Positions 18,278 to 26,065 of a stretch of DNA of 48,601 bases are shown piece after piece. The notes beneath the pieces were generated by a model. It saw only the letters and a program-made list of their open reading frames with translations, did no database searches and was not told the origin of the DNA. Source of the DNA: Bacteroidota bacterium (GTDB lineage: Bacteria; Bacteroidota; Bacteroidia; Sphingobacteriales; Sphingobacteriaceae); NCBI GenBank assembly GCA_013289045.1, contig JABDAU010000022.1, positions 1 through 48,601 of the forward strand, given 5' to 3'. The position numbers and the translations under genes are program-made. Position 1 is the stretch's first letter. Every line of letters begins with the position of its first letter.

Positions 18278-18814
18278 GTGAAATACTTTAAATTATTCAC
18301 AAGTATGGTACTGATCATGGTGATCGGTACCATTACCAAAGTCGCCGCACAAACCTGGCAGGTGGCAAGCAATTACAGCGTTCAATTTTCGTGCGATCAG
18401 GCCAGCGGCATTTTTAATACGATCAAAGCGAATATTCAGTTCGACGAACAGGCACCGGCCAATGCTAAGATCAGTGTAAGTGTCGATGCCAATTCGCTGA
18501 ATACCGGAAATGCCCTGATGAACAAGCATGCTAAAAGTGACGAAGCGCTTGATGTAACCAAATATCCAACGATCACTTTCAACTCTAAAAGGATCACCAA
18601 AAACGGCAGCGCCTATCAGGTTACCGGTGATCTGACCCTGCATGGCGTGACCAAAGAAATTACGGTTCCCTTCACATTTAAAAAGTCGGGTAACGGTGCA
18701 AATTTTACAGCCGCCTTTAATATTAAAAGAACCGATTACAACATTGGCAAACCCGGTGGTGAGATTGATGAAAATATCAAAATCAATTTATCAGTTCCAG
18801 TAACCAAATCATAA
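18278..18814 (+). CDS. YceI family protein, exported (tandem copy 2)
   Basis: A 178-residue protein that starts at GTG, only 7 bp after the preceding stop, with a signal peptide ending KVAAQ. The YceI signature appears as GDLTLHGVTKEITVPFTF. It has diverged clearly from its neighbour and is not a recent duplication. Tandem YceI pairs may handle different ligands or form an intermembrane relay; that is inference. Co-transcribed with the first copy and the membrane protein 17 bp downstream. Confidence 0.9.
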   Translation: MKYFKLFTSMVLIMVIGTITKVAAQTWQVASNYSVQFSCDQASGIFNTIKANIQFDEQAPANAKISVSVDANSLNTGNALMNKHAKSDEALDVTKYPTITFNSKRITKNGSAYQVTGDLTLHGVTKEITVPFTFKKSGNGANFTAAFNIKRTDYNIGKPGGEIDENIKINLSVPVTKS

Positions 18815-18831
18815 CAATTAAATTTAAAATC

Positions 18832-19248
18832 ATGTATAAACGTAGTTTATCCCTCGGCCTGGTTTCCGGCGTGTTATCAGGTCTGGCGTCAGCCATTTAC
18901 CAGCATTTTTACCATGCTGCCCTGGGCGCCGATTTTTCCACTATAGTAACCGTATCGGCGATCATTATTGCCAGCGTAATCAGCTGTACCATTGCAGCAT
19001 TAGGTTACGTGTGGTTCAGCAAATGGTTCAAGGCGAATGCAAACAGGGTGTTTAATCTGGCATTTGTCGCTTTCAGTTTAATCACGCTCATTTCACCTTT
19101 TGCCTTCAAACTTCCGCTGACTGCACAAAGCCCCGAATTGTTTCCCGGCATGACCATCCCAATGCACCTGTTCCCCGCATTGGCCTGGCTGACCTTGCAT
19201 CCTTTTTTCTTTAAAGACGGACAGCCCCCGGTAGCTGCAAAAAAATAA
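18832..19248 (+). CDS. Small four-helix membrane protein, function unknown
   Basis: A 138-residue hydrophobic protein with four predicted transmembrane segments, roughly residues 5-25, 38-65, 72-95 and 110-130, and a short basic C-terminus (AAKK). It includes FPGMTIPMHLFPALAWL. Location in the yceI operon (17 bp gap) suggests an inner-membrane partner of the exported lipid-binding proteins, as cytochrome b561-type proteins are for some YceI members. No heme-ligand pattern is evident, so I do not assign it to that family. Confidence 0.75.
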   Translation: MYKRSLSLGLVSGVLSGLASAIYQHFYHAALGADFSTIVTVSAIIIASVISCTIAALGYVWFSKWFKANANRVFNLAFVAFSLITLISPFAFKLPLTAQSPELFPGMTIPMHLFPALAWLTLHPFFFKDGQPPVAAKK

Positions 19249-19318
19249 GCACCGGCAGAAAATTAAACAGCTATTCAATAACCTATCCACTCAGCGTGGG
19301 TGGGTTTAATTTATAAAT

Positions 19319-20053
19319 ATGAAAGAGAAATTACAGATCGCCCTGGTTACCGGAGGTAATAAGGGTATTGGATTCGCTACTGCAAAGCAATTGCTCGAAT
19401 TAGGGTACTTCGTTTATGTAGGTGCGAGAGACGAAAACAAGGGGCTGGAGGCCGTTCAGCGGCTAAACGCTGCCGGCTACAAAAAGGCAGCGTTGCTCGT
19501 GATCGATGTTGCAGACATTAATTCTGTTAAAGCGGCGGCGGAGCAGATATCCGCTAAAGGTGAGAATTTAGATGTCCTCATCAACAATGCCGCCATTGGA
19601 GGCCGCCAACCCCAAAGTGCCATTTCGTTAGATATCTCAGTATTAAGGAGCGTATATGATACCAATTTTTTTGGTTTAGTACAGGTCACCCAGGCCATGC
19701 TGCCGCTGCTGCAAAAGTCAGCCGCTCCAAGGATCGTTAACGTATCGAGCGAGTTGGGCTCTCTTGGTTACCATTACCGTGATAAGTCCGAGTATTTTGC
19801 CAGCAACCTGATGGCCTACAGTACTTCAAAGACCGCTGTCAACGCCTATACCCTGATGCTGGCAAACGCCATGCAGCAAACGCCATTTAAGATCAACAGT
19901 GTTACACCTGGTTATACCGCTACCGATCTGACCGACCATACCGGCAGCCAAACACCGGATGAGGCCGCGAAAATCCTTGTAAAATATGCAACGCTGGACG
20001 AGGATGGCCCAAGCGGGAAATTCTTCGGAAGCATTGGGCGAATGTTTTGGTAG
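19319..20053 (+). CDS. SDR family NAD(P)-dependent oxidoreductase
   Basis: A 244-residue classical short-chain dehydrogenase. The cofactor motif is VTGGNKGIGFA at residues 9-19, followed by NNAA at about 90 and the catalytic Ser in NVSSELGSL. The expected YxxxK reads YSTSKTAVN. The NKGIGFA form resembles plant-type carbonyl reductases and menthol/salutaridine-type reductases, which reduce ketones or aldehydes with NADPH. Last gene of the yceI operon, 70 bp after the membrane protein. Confidence 0.92.
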   Translation: MKEKLQIALVTGGNKGIGFATAKQLLELGYFVYVGARDENKGLEAVQRLNAAGYKKAALLVIDVADINSVKAAAEQISAKGENLDVLINNAAIGGRQPQSAISLDISVLRSVYDTNFFGLVQVTQAMLPLLQKSAAPRIVNVSSELGSLGYHYRDKSEYFASNLMAYSTSKTAVNAYTLMLANAMQQTPFKINSVTPGYTATDLTDHTGSQTPDEAAKILVKYATLDEDGPSGKFFGSIGRMFW

Positions 20054-20120
20054 TTTCTGAACGGGTTACCCAGCCCGGTCAAAGCGTAACAGTTTGGCTT
20101 TCCAATAAAACACCTTTATC

Positions 20121-20936
20121 ATGAAAGTTGCCAGGCGAAAAATTGAAGAATTCTTTATCAAGTCCTGCTCTGTGGCGCATATTTTCACCGGTGAAGAGAT
20201 TGTTCAGGATCATATGCCCGTTTACCAGGTCTCGGGTCAGACCTTTATCGATCAACAGGGGCGCTTTGGTATTACAAGAGGGACAGCTATTGCTTTTCCG
20301 CAAGAACCAGGTCACCAAATGTACCAAAGCGCCCGCGACTGACCGGCAATATCAGGCCGTGGCACTTGTCCTGAGCAGTGAACGGCTTCGGCAATATGCG
20401 CTCACTACCGGTATCATTTCTAATAACAAGTATAACGGGCCAAAGCATATTTTACTGCCGCAGCATGATTTTATCAGGTCTTATTTTCATTCCCTGCTGC
20501 CCTACATAGAACATAGTGAGGAGGTACGCACAAAACTGGCCTCCATGAAGGTAAATGAAGCCATGGGGTTGTTACTGGAGCTATACCCGGAGCTGAGAAC
20601 ATTCCTGTTCGATTTCGACGACCCTAACAAGCCCGGGCTGGAGGAGTTTATGCTGAGAAATTTCCATTACAATGTGCCGCTCGAAAACCTGGCCAAGCTT
20701 TCCGGAAGGAGCCTCACCGGCTTTAAACGCGAATTTACAGCTAATTTAAGACGACGCCTTCGAGATGGCTAAAGGATAAGCGGCTCTCCGAAGCCCATTA
20801 CCTCCTTACGCAAAAAGATAAAAAGCCGCAGGAGATATACCTTGAGCTGGGCTTTCAGAACCTGTCACATTTTTACACCAGCTTCAGGCAGAAATACGGC
20901 TATACCCCAACTGTAGCAAAGCTTAGGGATAAATGA
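20121..20936 (+). pseudogene. AraC family regulator, disrupted by two frameshifts
   Basis: Three consecutive reading frames align along the whole length with the intact AraC protein at 23853-24689. Frame one runs from ATG 20121 to the GGGG run near 20260. Frame two carries QEGQLLLFRKNQ through FKREFTAN, and frame three, from about 20755, holds the helix-turn-helix end WLKDKRLSEAHYLL to TPTVAKLRDK. Removing one G at 20259-20262 and adding one T at the TTT near 20755 restores a single frame of about 272 residues. Either a recent pseudogene or two homopolymer sequencing errors. The N-terminal ligand half and both helix-turn-helix units are otherwise conserved. Confidence 0.85.
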
Positions 20937-20956
20937 TCGGCAGCATTACAGTCTGA

Positions 20957-21088
20957 CAAAATTTATCCGGTTCCCTATTCGGCAATGTGGCCGGCGGCCT
21001 GGTGCAGTCAATCTTTAACCAGGGTCTTAACAAGCAATTGACAGCTATAGTATCCCTATACCAAAGCCTCGGCGGCGGCTGGAAGTAA
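20957..21088 (+). pseudogene. Remnant of a NodT/TolC-like efflux outer-membrane lipoprotein
   Basis: An open stretch of 43 codons after a stop at 20954-20956, without a start codon. It reads SGSLFGNVAGGLVQSIFNQG followed directly by LNKQLTAIVSLYQSLGGGWK and stop. The first part resembles the middle of NodT-family outer membrane factors (GxLxQPIFNxG), and the second is their characteristic C-terminus (LVALYKALGGGW). Two distant parts are fused, so an internal deletion has occurred and the upstream gene is gone. It implies a lost RND efflux operon next to the AraC pseudogene. Confidence 0.6.
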
Positions 21089-21091
21089 GTA

Positions 21092-21141
21092 AAGCTGCCA
21101 CCGGATTGACAGTTTTTTTGAAATGTTTCGGGTGGCAGCTT
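21092..21141. terminator. Possible terminator, hairpin with large loop
   Basis: AAGCTGCCACC pairs with GGGTGGCAGCTT across about 28 nt that include a T7 run. It lies just past the stop of the leftward SnoaL-like gene and past the efflux remnant. The pairing is strong, but the loop is long and the tail poor. Confidence 0.4.
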
Positions 21142-21149
21142 ATTTTGCT

Positions 21150-21596
21150 TTATCTGTTCTCGACCCAGCATACTTTTAATTTCCGTTCAGAAAACATCCA
21201 AACACCATCCTGTTTTACCATGGTATCATAGTAACGGATGCCGGCGATCATCAGTTTTTGTGCGCCATCCTCCACTTTCAGGTGATAGGCCCGGCAATAA
21301 GTAGTACCGGTTGCCTTGTCGCCTTCAAGCTTAACGGTGCTCTGACCATTGAAGTGCATTGTTGAAAGATATTGGTTCAAATCGTCGAAGACAGGGCGAA
21401 GATCATTCCTGCTTGTGATTACATATGTAGGCGCCGGCACTTTCTCATCCATATATACTTCAAAATTCGTATTCTCAGTGAAAATCGCCATTTGCCCTTC
21501 CGCATCGCGGGTATCTGCACAATAGGTGTATTGATCGACCAATTCCCGGATGGCGATCCTGTCCTCCAGTTCCTGTAATCTTTTTTCGATGCTCAT
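21150..21596 (-). CDS. Nuclear transport factor 2/SnoaL-like family protein
   Basis: A 148-residue cytosolic protein with the cone-shaped SnoaL-like fold: RLQELEDRIAIRELVDQYTYCADTRD at the start, GQMAIFTENTNFEVY, and STMHFNGQSTVKLEGDKATGTTYC. Family members act as isomerases, dehydratases, cyclases or simple ligand binders. Forty-five bp downstream of the aldehyde dehydrogenase gene on the same strand, so it is probably co-transcribed and acts on a related metabolite. Which residues are catalytic is unclear. Confidence 0.85.
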   Translation of the reverse strand: MSIEKRLQELEDRIAIRELVDQYTYCADTRDAEGQMAIFTENTNFEVYMDEKVPAPTYVITSRNDLRPVFDDLNQYLSTMHFNGQSTVKLEGDKATGTTYCRAYHLKVEDGAQKLMIAGIRYYDTMVKQDGVWMFSERKLKVCWVENR

Positions 21597-21641
21597 AGTG
21601 TTCCGTTTTTAATATATCTAAATTTAATTTCGATCGATCTG

Positions 21642-23060
21642 TTATCCCAAAATGGCCTTGGGCTCAAGGTATTCTTCCAGGCCAAAAATGCCATATTCCC
21701 TGCCTACGCCGGATTGTTTAAAGCCGCCAAAGGGCGCTTTGGAATCGTGGGAAAGACCGTTTATACAGATCCGCCCCGCATCAAGCCGGGAGGCCATGCG
21801 ATAGGCCCTTTCTTTATCGCCGGAAAATATGTAAGCATGTAGGCCGTAAGTGGTATCGTTAGCTATTGCAACCGCGTCATCATCATTTTTATAGGGGATG
21901 ATCACTAAAACAGGCCCGAAAATTTCTTCCTGCGCAATGCGCATGTTGTTTTTTACGTTGGTGAAAATAGTAGCCTGTACATAGTTCCCGTCTTCCAGGC
22001 CTTTGGGCTTGCCTTCACCGCCGGTTAATAAGGTGGCGCCCTCCTCAAGGCCGATCCGGATATAATTCTCTACCCTTTCGAATTGCTTTTTGCTCACCAT
22101 GGGCCCGACAATCGTATCGCTATCCTTCGGGTCGCCAACCTTGATCTGATTTGCTACGGCTGCCTTTGCTATCGCATTTACCTCCTCCAGCTTACTTTCG
22201 GGCACCAGAAGGCGGGTTCCGGCTGCACAGGCCTGCCCGCTGTTCAGGTAGGCCGCTAATAAGGCCGTCGGTATGGCTTCTTCCAGGTTGGCATCATCCA
22301 ATATGATATTGGGCGATTTTCCGCCAAGCTCCAGCGTAACTCTTTTCATGGAATCAACTGCACCCTTTGCAATGATCTTACCGACAGCGGTAGAGCCGGT
22401 AAAGGCAATCTTTGAAATACCCGGGTTACGCGTAATTTCAGCACCGACAACATCACCCAATCCATTGACAAAGTTGATGACGCCCTTCGGCAGGCCGGCG
22501 GCATGAAAACACTCCGCCATAATTTCCGTCTGCTGTACGCTCATTTCACTGGGCTTCACCACAGCTGTGCATCCTGCGGCGATCGCAGTTGACAGCTTGG
22601 TAACTATAAATCCGTTACTCATGTTCCAGGGAATAATGATGCCAACAACGCCTACCGGCTGCAAATAAACTTTTGAACTGCCAACGGCTTGTACAAACTC
22701 AAAAGCTTTCAGGGTATCGATCATCGCATTGATATCGCTCAGCATGTTTTGCGTGACCATAGAAGAGAACTGGAAAGTCCCGCCATATTCTTCCACCATG
22801 ATGTCGGTCAGGTCCTTCGCGCGGCCGCTGATAACGGAATGCAATTTCTCCAGGTAACGGATCCGTTCTTCCTTGGTCGTTTTTGAAAAGGTCTTAAAAG
22901 CTTCTTTTGCGGCACTGACCGCATTTTGGGTATCAACTTCATCGCCTAATCGCACTTCACCGGTCTTCCTGTTAGTGACCGGGCTAATCAGATCTATGAC
23001 TTCCGTTCCGTGCGGCGTGATGAATTCGCCGTTCACGTAAATTTTATTGATCGCTTTCAT
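21642..23060 (-). CDS. NAD(P)-dependent aldehyde dehydrogenase
   Basis: A 472-residue member of the ALDH superfamily. The catalytic Cys is in NSGQACAAGTR (C278) and the general-base Glu in VTLELGGKSPN. The NAD-binding segment is IPWNMSNGFIVTKLSTAI, and the C-terminal PFGGFKQSGVGREYGIFGLE is typical. It oxidises an aldehyde to the acid. Different subgroup from the ALDH at 32123. A copy of the AraC-type motif lies 45 bp before its start with a -7-like GAGGTTTG at 23083-23076, so it is a likely target of the AraC regulator at 23853. Confidence 0.93.
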   Translation of the reverse strand: MKAINKIYVNGEFITPHGTEVIDLISPVTNRKTGEVRLGDEVDTQNAVSAAKEAFKTFSKTTKEERIRYLEKLHSVISGRAKDLTDIMVEEYGGTFQFSSMVTQNMLSDINAMIDTLKAFEFVQAVGSSKVYLQPVGVVGIIIPWNMSNGFIVTKLSTAIAAGCTAVVKPSEMSVQQTEIMAECFHAAGLPKGVINFVNGLGDVVGAEITRNPGISKIAFTGSTAVGKIIAKGAVDSMKRVTLELGGKSPNIILDDANLEEAIPTALLAAYLNSGQACAAGTRLLVPESKLEEVNAIAKAAVANQIKVGDPKDSDTIVGPMVSKKQFERVENYIRIGLEEGATLLTGGEGKPKGLEDGNYVQATIFTNVKNNMRIAQEEIFGPVLVIIPYKNDDDAVAIANDTTYGLHAYIFSGDKERAYRMASRLDAGRICINGLSHDSKAPFGGFKQSGVGREYGIFGLEEYLEPKAILG

Positions 23061-23104
23061 ATGGTATTTTTTTTACAAACCTCCTGATTCCTGATTCCGA
23101 ATAA

Positions 23105-23124
23105 TTTGCTGTAAGGTCCAAAAT
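23105..23124 (+). promoter_or_regulatory. AraC-type motif, copy 2 (ALDH/SnoaL promoter)
   Basis: TTTGCTGTAAGGTCCAAAAT. Read in the direction of the leftward ALDH gene it precedes GAGGTTTG; motif centre to first T of TTTG is 35.5 bp, as at the two other divergent promoters. Confidence 0.6.
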
Positions 23125-23141
23125 GAATTAACCGGCTTAGT

Positions 23142-23648
23142 TTATGGTTTTATTGCGGCTAGCCGGGAATGATATTGGGTATTCCTGGCTTCGGTATTGC
23201 TGTCAACCACCATCAAAAATCCTGCAGTCACGATCAGGGTAACTGCAATCGCTCTCCATATTGGAGAACCGGGTAACCCTATGATGGGCAGGGCCGCGAT
23301 GATAATAATGGCAGGCAGTATCCGGAAGACCAGCGTCAATTGCTTTTGCGATTCAGTCGTTCGGCGTATTTCCTGCCGAACAAAAGCTTCGGGATCTTTG
23401 CGGTGGGCCTGTTCAAATTGATCGACCCTCGGCTTGTTTGCTAATACCAATCCGGCACCTACGGCGATCAGGAAAAGTCCGGCGACCAGCAGCGGCCAGA
23501 CAAAAGCCCTGGCCATAGCGGTTCTGCCCAAATACCAAAAACCGACGGCGGTAAGTATGGTAATCACGCTAAACAGCCAGACCATCTTGCCCGAAAAAAC
23601 CTCTGCTTTCGCCCAGTCTGTACTTAATTTGACGATATCTGTATCCAT
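23142..23648 (-). CDS. Small membrane protein, function unknown
   Basis: 168 residues from ATG 23648; a longer frame to 23711 would run through the AraC-type motif and its promoter. Four hydrophobic segments lie at about residues 23-43, 50-70, 105-125 and 128-148, with a hydrophilic loop (NKPRVDQFEQAHRKDPEAFVRQE) between the second and third. It ends in a short polar tail. No family recognised. Divergent from the AraC gene, with which it shares a 204-bp region carrying two copies of the motif, so it is a likely target. Confidence 0.75.
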   Translation of the reverse strand: MDTDIVKLSTDWAKAEVFSGKMVWLFSVITILTAVGFWYLGRTAMARAFVWPLLVAGLFLIAVGAGLVLANKPRVDQFEQAHRKDPEAFVRQEIRRTTESQKQLTLVFRILPAIIIIAALPIIGLPGSPIWRAIAVTLIVTAGFLMVVDSNTEARNTQYHSRLAAIKP

Positions 23649-23694
23649 GGTAAATTTGATATTTACGAAAGTACAAACCTGCCAGCGCCCGCAG

Positions 23695-23714
23695 GTTGCT
23701 GTGAAGTCCAAATT
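23695..23714 (+). promoter_or_regulatory. AraC-type motif, copy 3 (leftward membrane-protein promoter)
   Basis: GTTGCTGTGAAGTCCAAATT. On the minus strand it is followed by the -7-like box TACTTTCG (23673-23666), 35.5 bp from motif centre to the first T of the TTTG position. It forms an inverted pair with copy 4, 104 bp centre to centre. Confidence 0.65.
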
Positions 23715-23798
23715 AAGATTGCTGGAAGGTCCGGAACAAAGTCACTTAATTCTTCTCGCCGGATTAAAATCAAAAGGTATTGGCCTTTATAAAAAGTA

Positions 23799-23847
23799 AA
23801 TTTGGACTCCACAGCAAATGAAATTGCGCTGTGAAAATTTAACTTTG
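23799..23847 (+). promoter_or_regulatory. AraC-type motif, copy 4, and -7 box of the AraC gene
   Basis: AATTTGGACTCCACAGCAAA (23799-23818) is the motif in reverse orientation. A perfect -7 box TAACTTTG follows at 23840-23847, 35.5 bp from motif centre to first T of TTTG. The ATG of the AraC gene is only 6 nt beyond the box, implying autoregulation and a leaderless or near-leaderless transcript. Confidence 0.7.
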
Positions 23848-23852
23848 TTGTT

Positions 23853-24689
23853 ATGGAGCCTGTTGTCCAAATGTTTGGTGATGCCTTTCTGTATTCCTGT
23901 TCGTTTGAAAAAGCACATATCTATGAGCAGTTTGTGGATGAGCATGTCCTGGCCTATCAGGTTTCGGGACAAACCCAGGTTTATCACCAGCGGGGAGAGA
24001 TCGTGCTGAAGGAGGGAAATATCCTGCTGGCTCGCAGGAACCAGTTTGCCAAAAGCATCAAAATTCCGGCAAAGGACAAGGAGTACCAGTGTATTTGCTT
24101 ATTGCTCACGAATGAGCGGCTACAGCAGTTCGCTTTGGATAATGGTATTATCTGCGACGAAAAATATCGGGGCAAAAAGAACATTTTGCTGGACTCAAAT
24201 ACTATCCTCAACGATTATTTCCTTTCCGTACTACAGTATATCCAACCTGGAAAAAGTGTGAGTAAAAAGCTGGCCTCCGTCAAAGTGAATGAAGCTATAG
24301 TTATGTTATTGGAGCTGCCGCTGAACCTGAGATCTTTCCTGTTTGATTTCAGCGATCCGCATAAACAGGACCTGGAAGAATTTATGCTGAAGAATTTCCA
24401 GCATAATGCACCTATCAAATATTTCGCCAGGCTCAGTGGCCGCAGCCTGAGCAGTTTTAAGCGGGAATTTGCAGCAACATTTAAAATATCACCCGGAAGC
24501 TGGCTTAAACAGAAGCGGCTGTCCGAGGCTTATTACCTCATCAAGAAAAAAAGCAGGAAACCGCAGGATATTTACCTGGAGCTGGGTTTTGAGAACCTGT
24601 CGCACTTTTACACCTCCTTTAAGCAGAAATACGGGCATACCCCCGCAGCAATTAAAATTCAGTCAGGCAACCAATCCCGGGTCGGCTAA
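23853..24689 (+). CDS. AraC family transcriptional regulator
   Basis: A 278-residue regulator. The N-terminal half (residues 5-160) is an effector domain with VSGQTQVYHQRGEIVLKEGN, typical of cupin-like AraC sensors. The C-terminal AraC domain has both helix-turn-helices: APIKYFARLSGRSLSSFKREF and, after ISPGSWLKQKRLSEAYYLI, DIYLELGFENLSHFYTSFKQ. It overlies a motif-bearing divergent promoter and probably regulates itself, the neighbouring membrane protein, the ALDH/SnoaL operon and perhaps the crp/fnr-like gene. A disrupted paralogue lies at 20121-20936. LtrA follows after 24 bp. Confidence 0.93.
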   Translation: MEPVVQMFGDAFLYSCSFEKAHIYEQFVDEHVLAYQVSGQTQVYHQRGEIVLKEGNILLARRNQFAKSIKIPAKDKEYQCICLLLTNERLQQFALDNGIICDEKYRGKKNILLDSNTILNDYFLSVLQYIQPGKSVSKKLASVKVNEAIVMLLELPLNLRSFLFDFSDPHKQDLEEFMLKNFQHNAPIKYFARLSGRSLSSFKREFAATFKISPGSWLKQKRLSEAYYLIKKKSRKPQDIYLELGFENLSHFYTSFKQKYGHTPAAIKIQSGNQSRVG

Positions 24690-24713
24690 GCGCCGAACGT
24701 ATTAACTGGCCGT

Positions 24714-25919
24714 ATGAGCAAAAATAAATGGTGGCAGCCACCACGAAAATTGGAAAAGATAGAAAGCTACCGCAAGATCAGTTGGCTGGAATTATTTTAC
24801 GATCTGGTTTATGTTGCATGCATCGGGCAAATAACGGGTCATATTGCCACGCACCCGGACGGGAAGACGCTCTGTATGGCTGCGCTCCTGTTTGGCTTTA
24901 TTTACTGGTCCTGGATCAATGGAACCCAGTATTATGATTTGCATGGTAACGAAACGGTCCGTACACGCTGGTTCGTCTTTCTCCAAATGCTGGCTATAGG
25001 AGCAGTAGCCATTTCCATTCCTGCGGCTTTCCAGGGAAGAGCTACCGAGTTCACGGTTAGCTTTCTAATCATACAGGGCCTTATTATTTATCTGCTTGGC
25101 AGTATTTCGTTTTACGACAGATCGTATATCAAGCTTAGCAGTCCGTTCTTGCTGTGTTATAGCATTGCATTTCTGCTGTTATTGGGTTCACTTTTCTGCC
25201 CGCTTCCTGCTATATTGCCTTTGCACCTGCTGGCCGTTTTAATTAACTTGTCGGCACCGGTAATCAGCGCCCGTTACCTCAAAAAGGTGTTGAACAAGCG
25301 GGGGCAGTCCTTTATCGCATCGCCTGCTTTGATTGAGCGTTTCGGGCAATTTACGATCATTGTGCTGGCGGAGAGTATACTCAGCACGGTTTCCGGCCTT
25401 TCATCGGTCGGCCACAAAACTTTGCCGGTGTGGTTTGCTTTTGTACTGGCTATCAGTATAGCCTTCTTGCTTTGGAGCATTTATTTCGATATGACGAATG
25501 AGCAGGAGTTGAAAGGCGGCTACCCTACTTTTCAGATCTTCGTATTTGCTCATTTGGTATTGCTTGGAGCCCTGGGGGTTTTCAGTGCCTGCCTGAAGGA
25601 CCTGATTGCATACCCGGCTCTGCCCGCACCACTGATGCTGAGCCGCATGATGTTAATGAGCCTGATCATGTTTCTCATTGCCATGTGTATGATCGGTTAT
25701 CTGGTTGATGCGGACGACCTGCAGACCCGGAACTATCTCCGGCAAGTGATCCGGTGTAACCAGGTTGTTGTTTTGTTACTCATCGGACTTTTGGTGATTT
25801 CAAAAACCTGGCCAATAGCAAGGCTGCTGCCAACCGTGTTCCTGTTACTGGCTATCCCTGTTGTATTTGGGATCATTACCTGGCTGAAACACGATCATTC
25901 AAAACATCCTGCCGATTAG
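24714..25919 (+). CDS. Low temperature requirement protein A (LtrA) family membrane protein
   Basis: A 401-residue integral membrane protein with about ten to twelve hydrophobic segments. The family entry motif is SWLELFYDLVYVACIGQITG at about residues 23-42, and the second signature is RFGQFTIIVLAESILSTVSG at about 210. LtrA proteins are poorly understood; the first was linked to growth in the cold in Listeria. It follows the AraC gene by 24 bp and is probably in its operon. The substrate or role here is unknown. Confidence 0.9.
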   Translation: MSKNKWWQPPRKLEKIESYRKISWLELFYDLVYVACIGQITGHIATHPDGKTLCMAALLFGFIYWSWINGTQYYDLHGNETVRTRWFVFLQMLAIGAVAISIPAAFQGRATEFTVSFLIIQGLIIYLLGSISFYDRSYIKLSSPFLLCYSIAFLLLLGSLFCPLPAILPLHLLAVLINLSAPVISARYLKKVLNKRGQSFIASPALIERFGQFTIIVLAESILSTVSGLSSVGHKTLPVWFAFVLAISIAFLLWSIYFDMTNEQELKGGYPTFQIFVFAHLVLLGALGVFSACLKDLIAYPALPAPLMLSRMMLMSLIMFLIAMCMIGYLVDADDLQTRNYLRQVIRCNQVVVLLLIGLLVISKTWPIARLLPTVFLLLAIPVVFGIITWLKHDHSKHPAD

Positions 25920-25972
25920 TTGGTGACATGCTCCTAAAACTTTTGAACTATTGCCGATTTACTCGCTCAGTC

Positions 25973-26039
25973 TTGACATTTGTCAACCCAATTTCCTGAG
26001 ATTAATCAATTTTAAAAACCGGCCCGGTTTGCAATTTTA
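25973..26039 (+). promoter_or_regulatory. Tandem FNR-like boxes and -7 box of the GMC gene
   Basis: TTGAC-ATTT-GTCAA (25973-25986) is a full dyad, and the proximal box CTGAG-ATTA-ATCAA (25996-26009) has one degenerate half. Centres are 23 bp apart. A -7-like CAATTTTA (26032-26039) has its TTT 33.5 bp from the proximal centre. Start codon 26 bp further on. Confidence 0.65.
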
Positions 26040-26065
26040 CCATAAACAAAACCAAAGATTGCAAC

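Noticed and set aside
23695..23818. The inverted pair of 20-bp motifs as ends of a small mobile element
   Set aside because: The same motif also occurs singly at 17480 and 23105 at promoter positions, no target duplication is visible, and the spacing to -7 boxes points to regulator sites.
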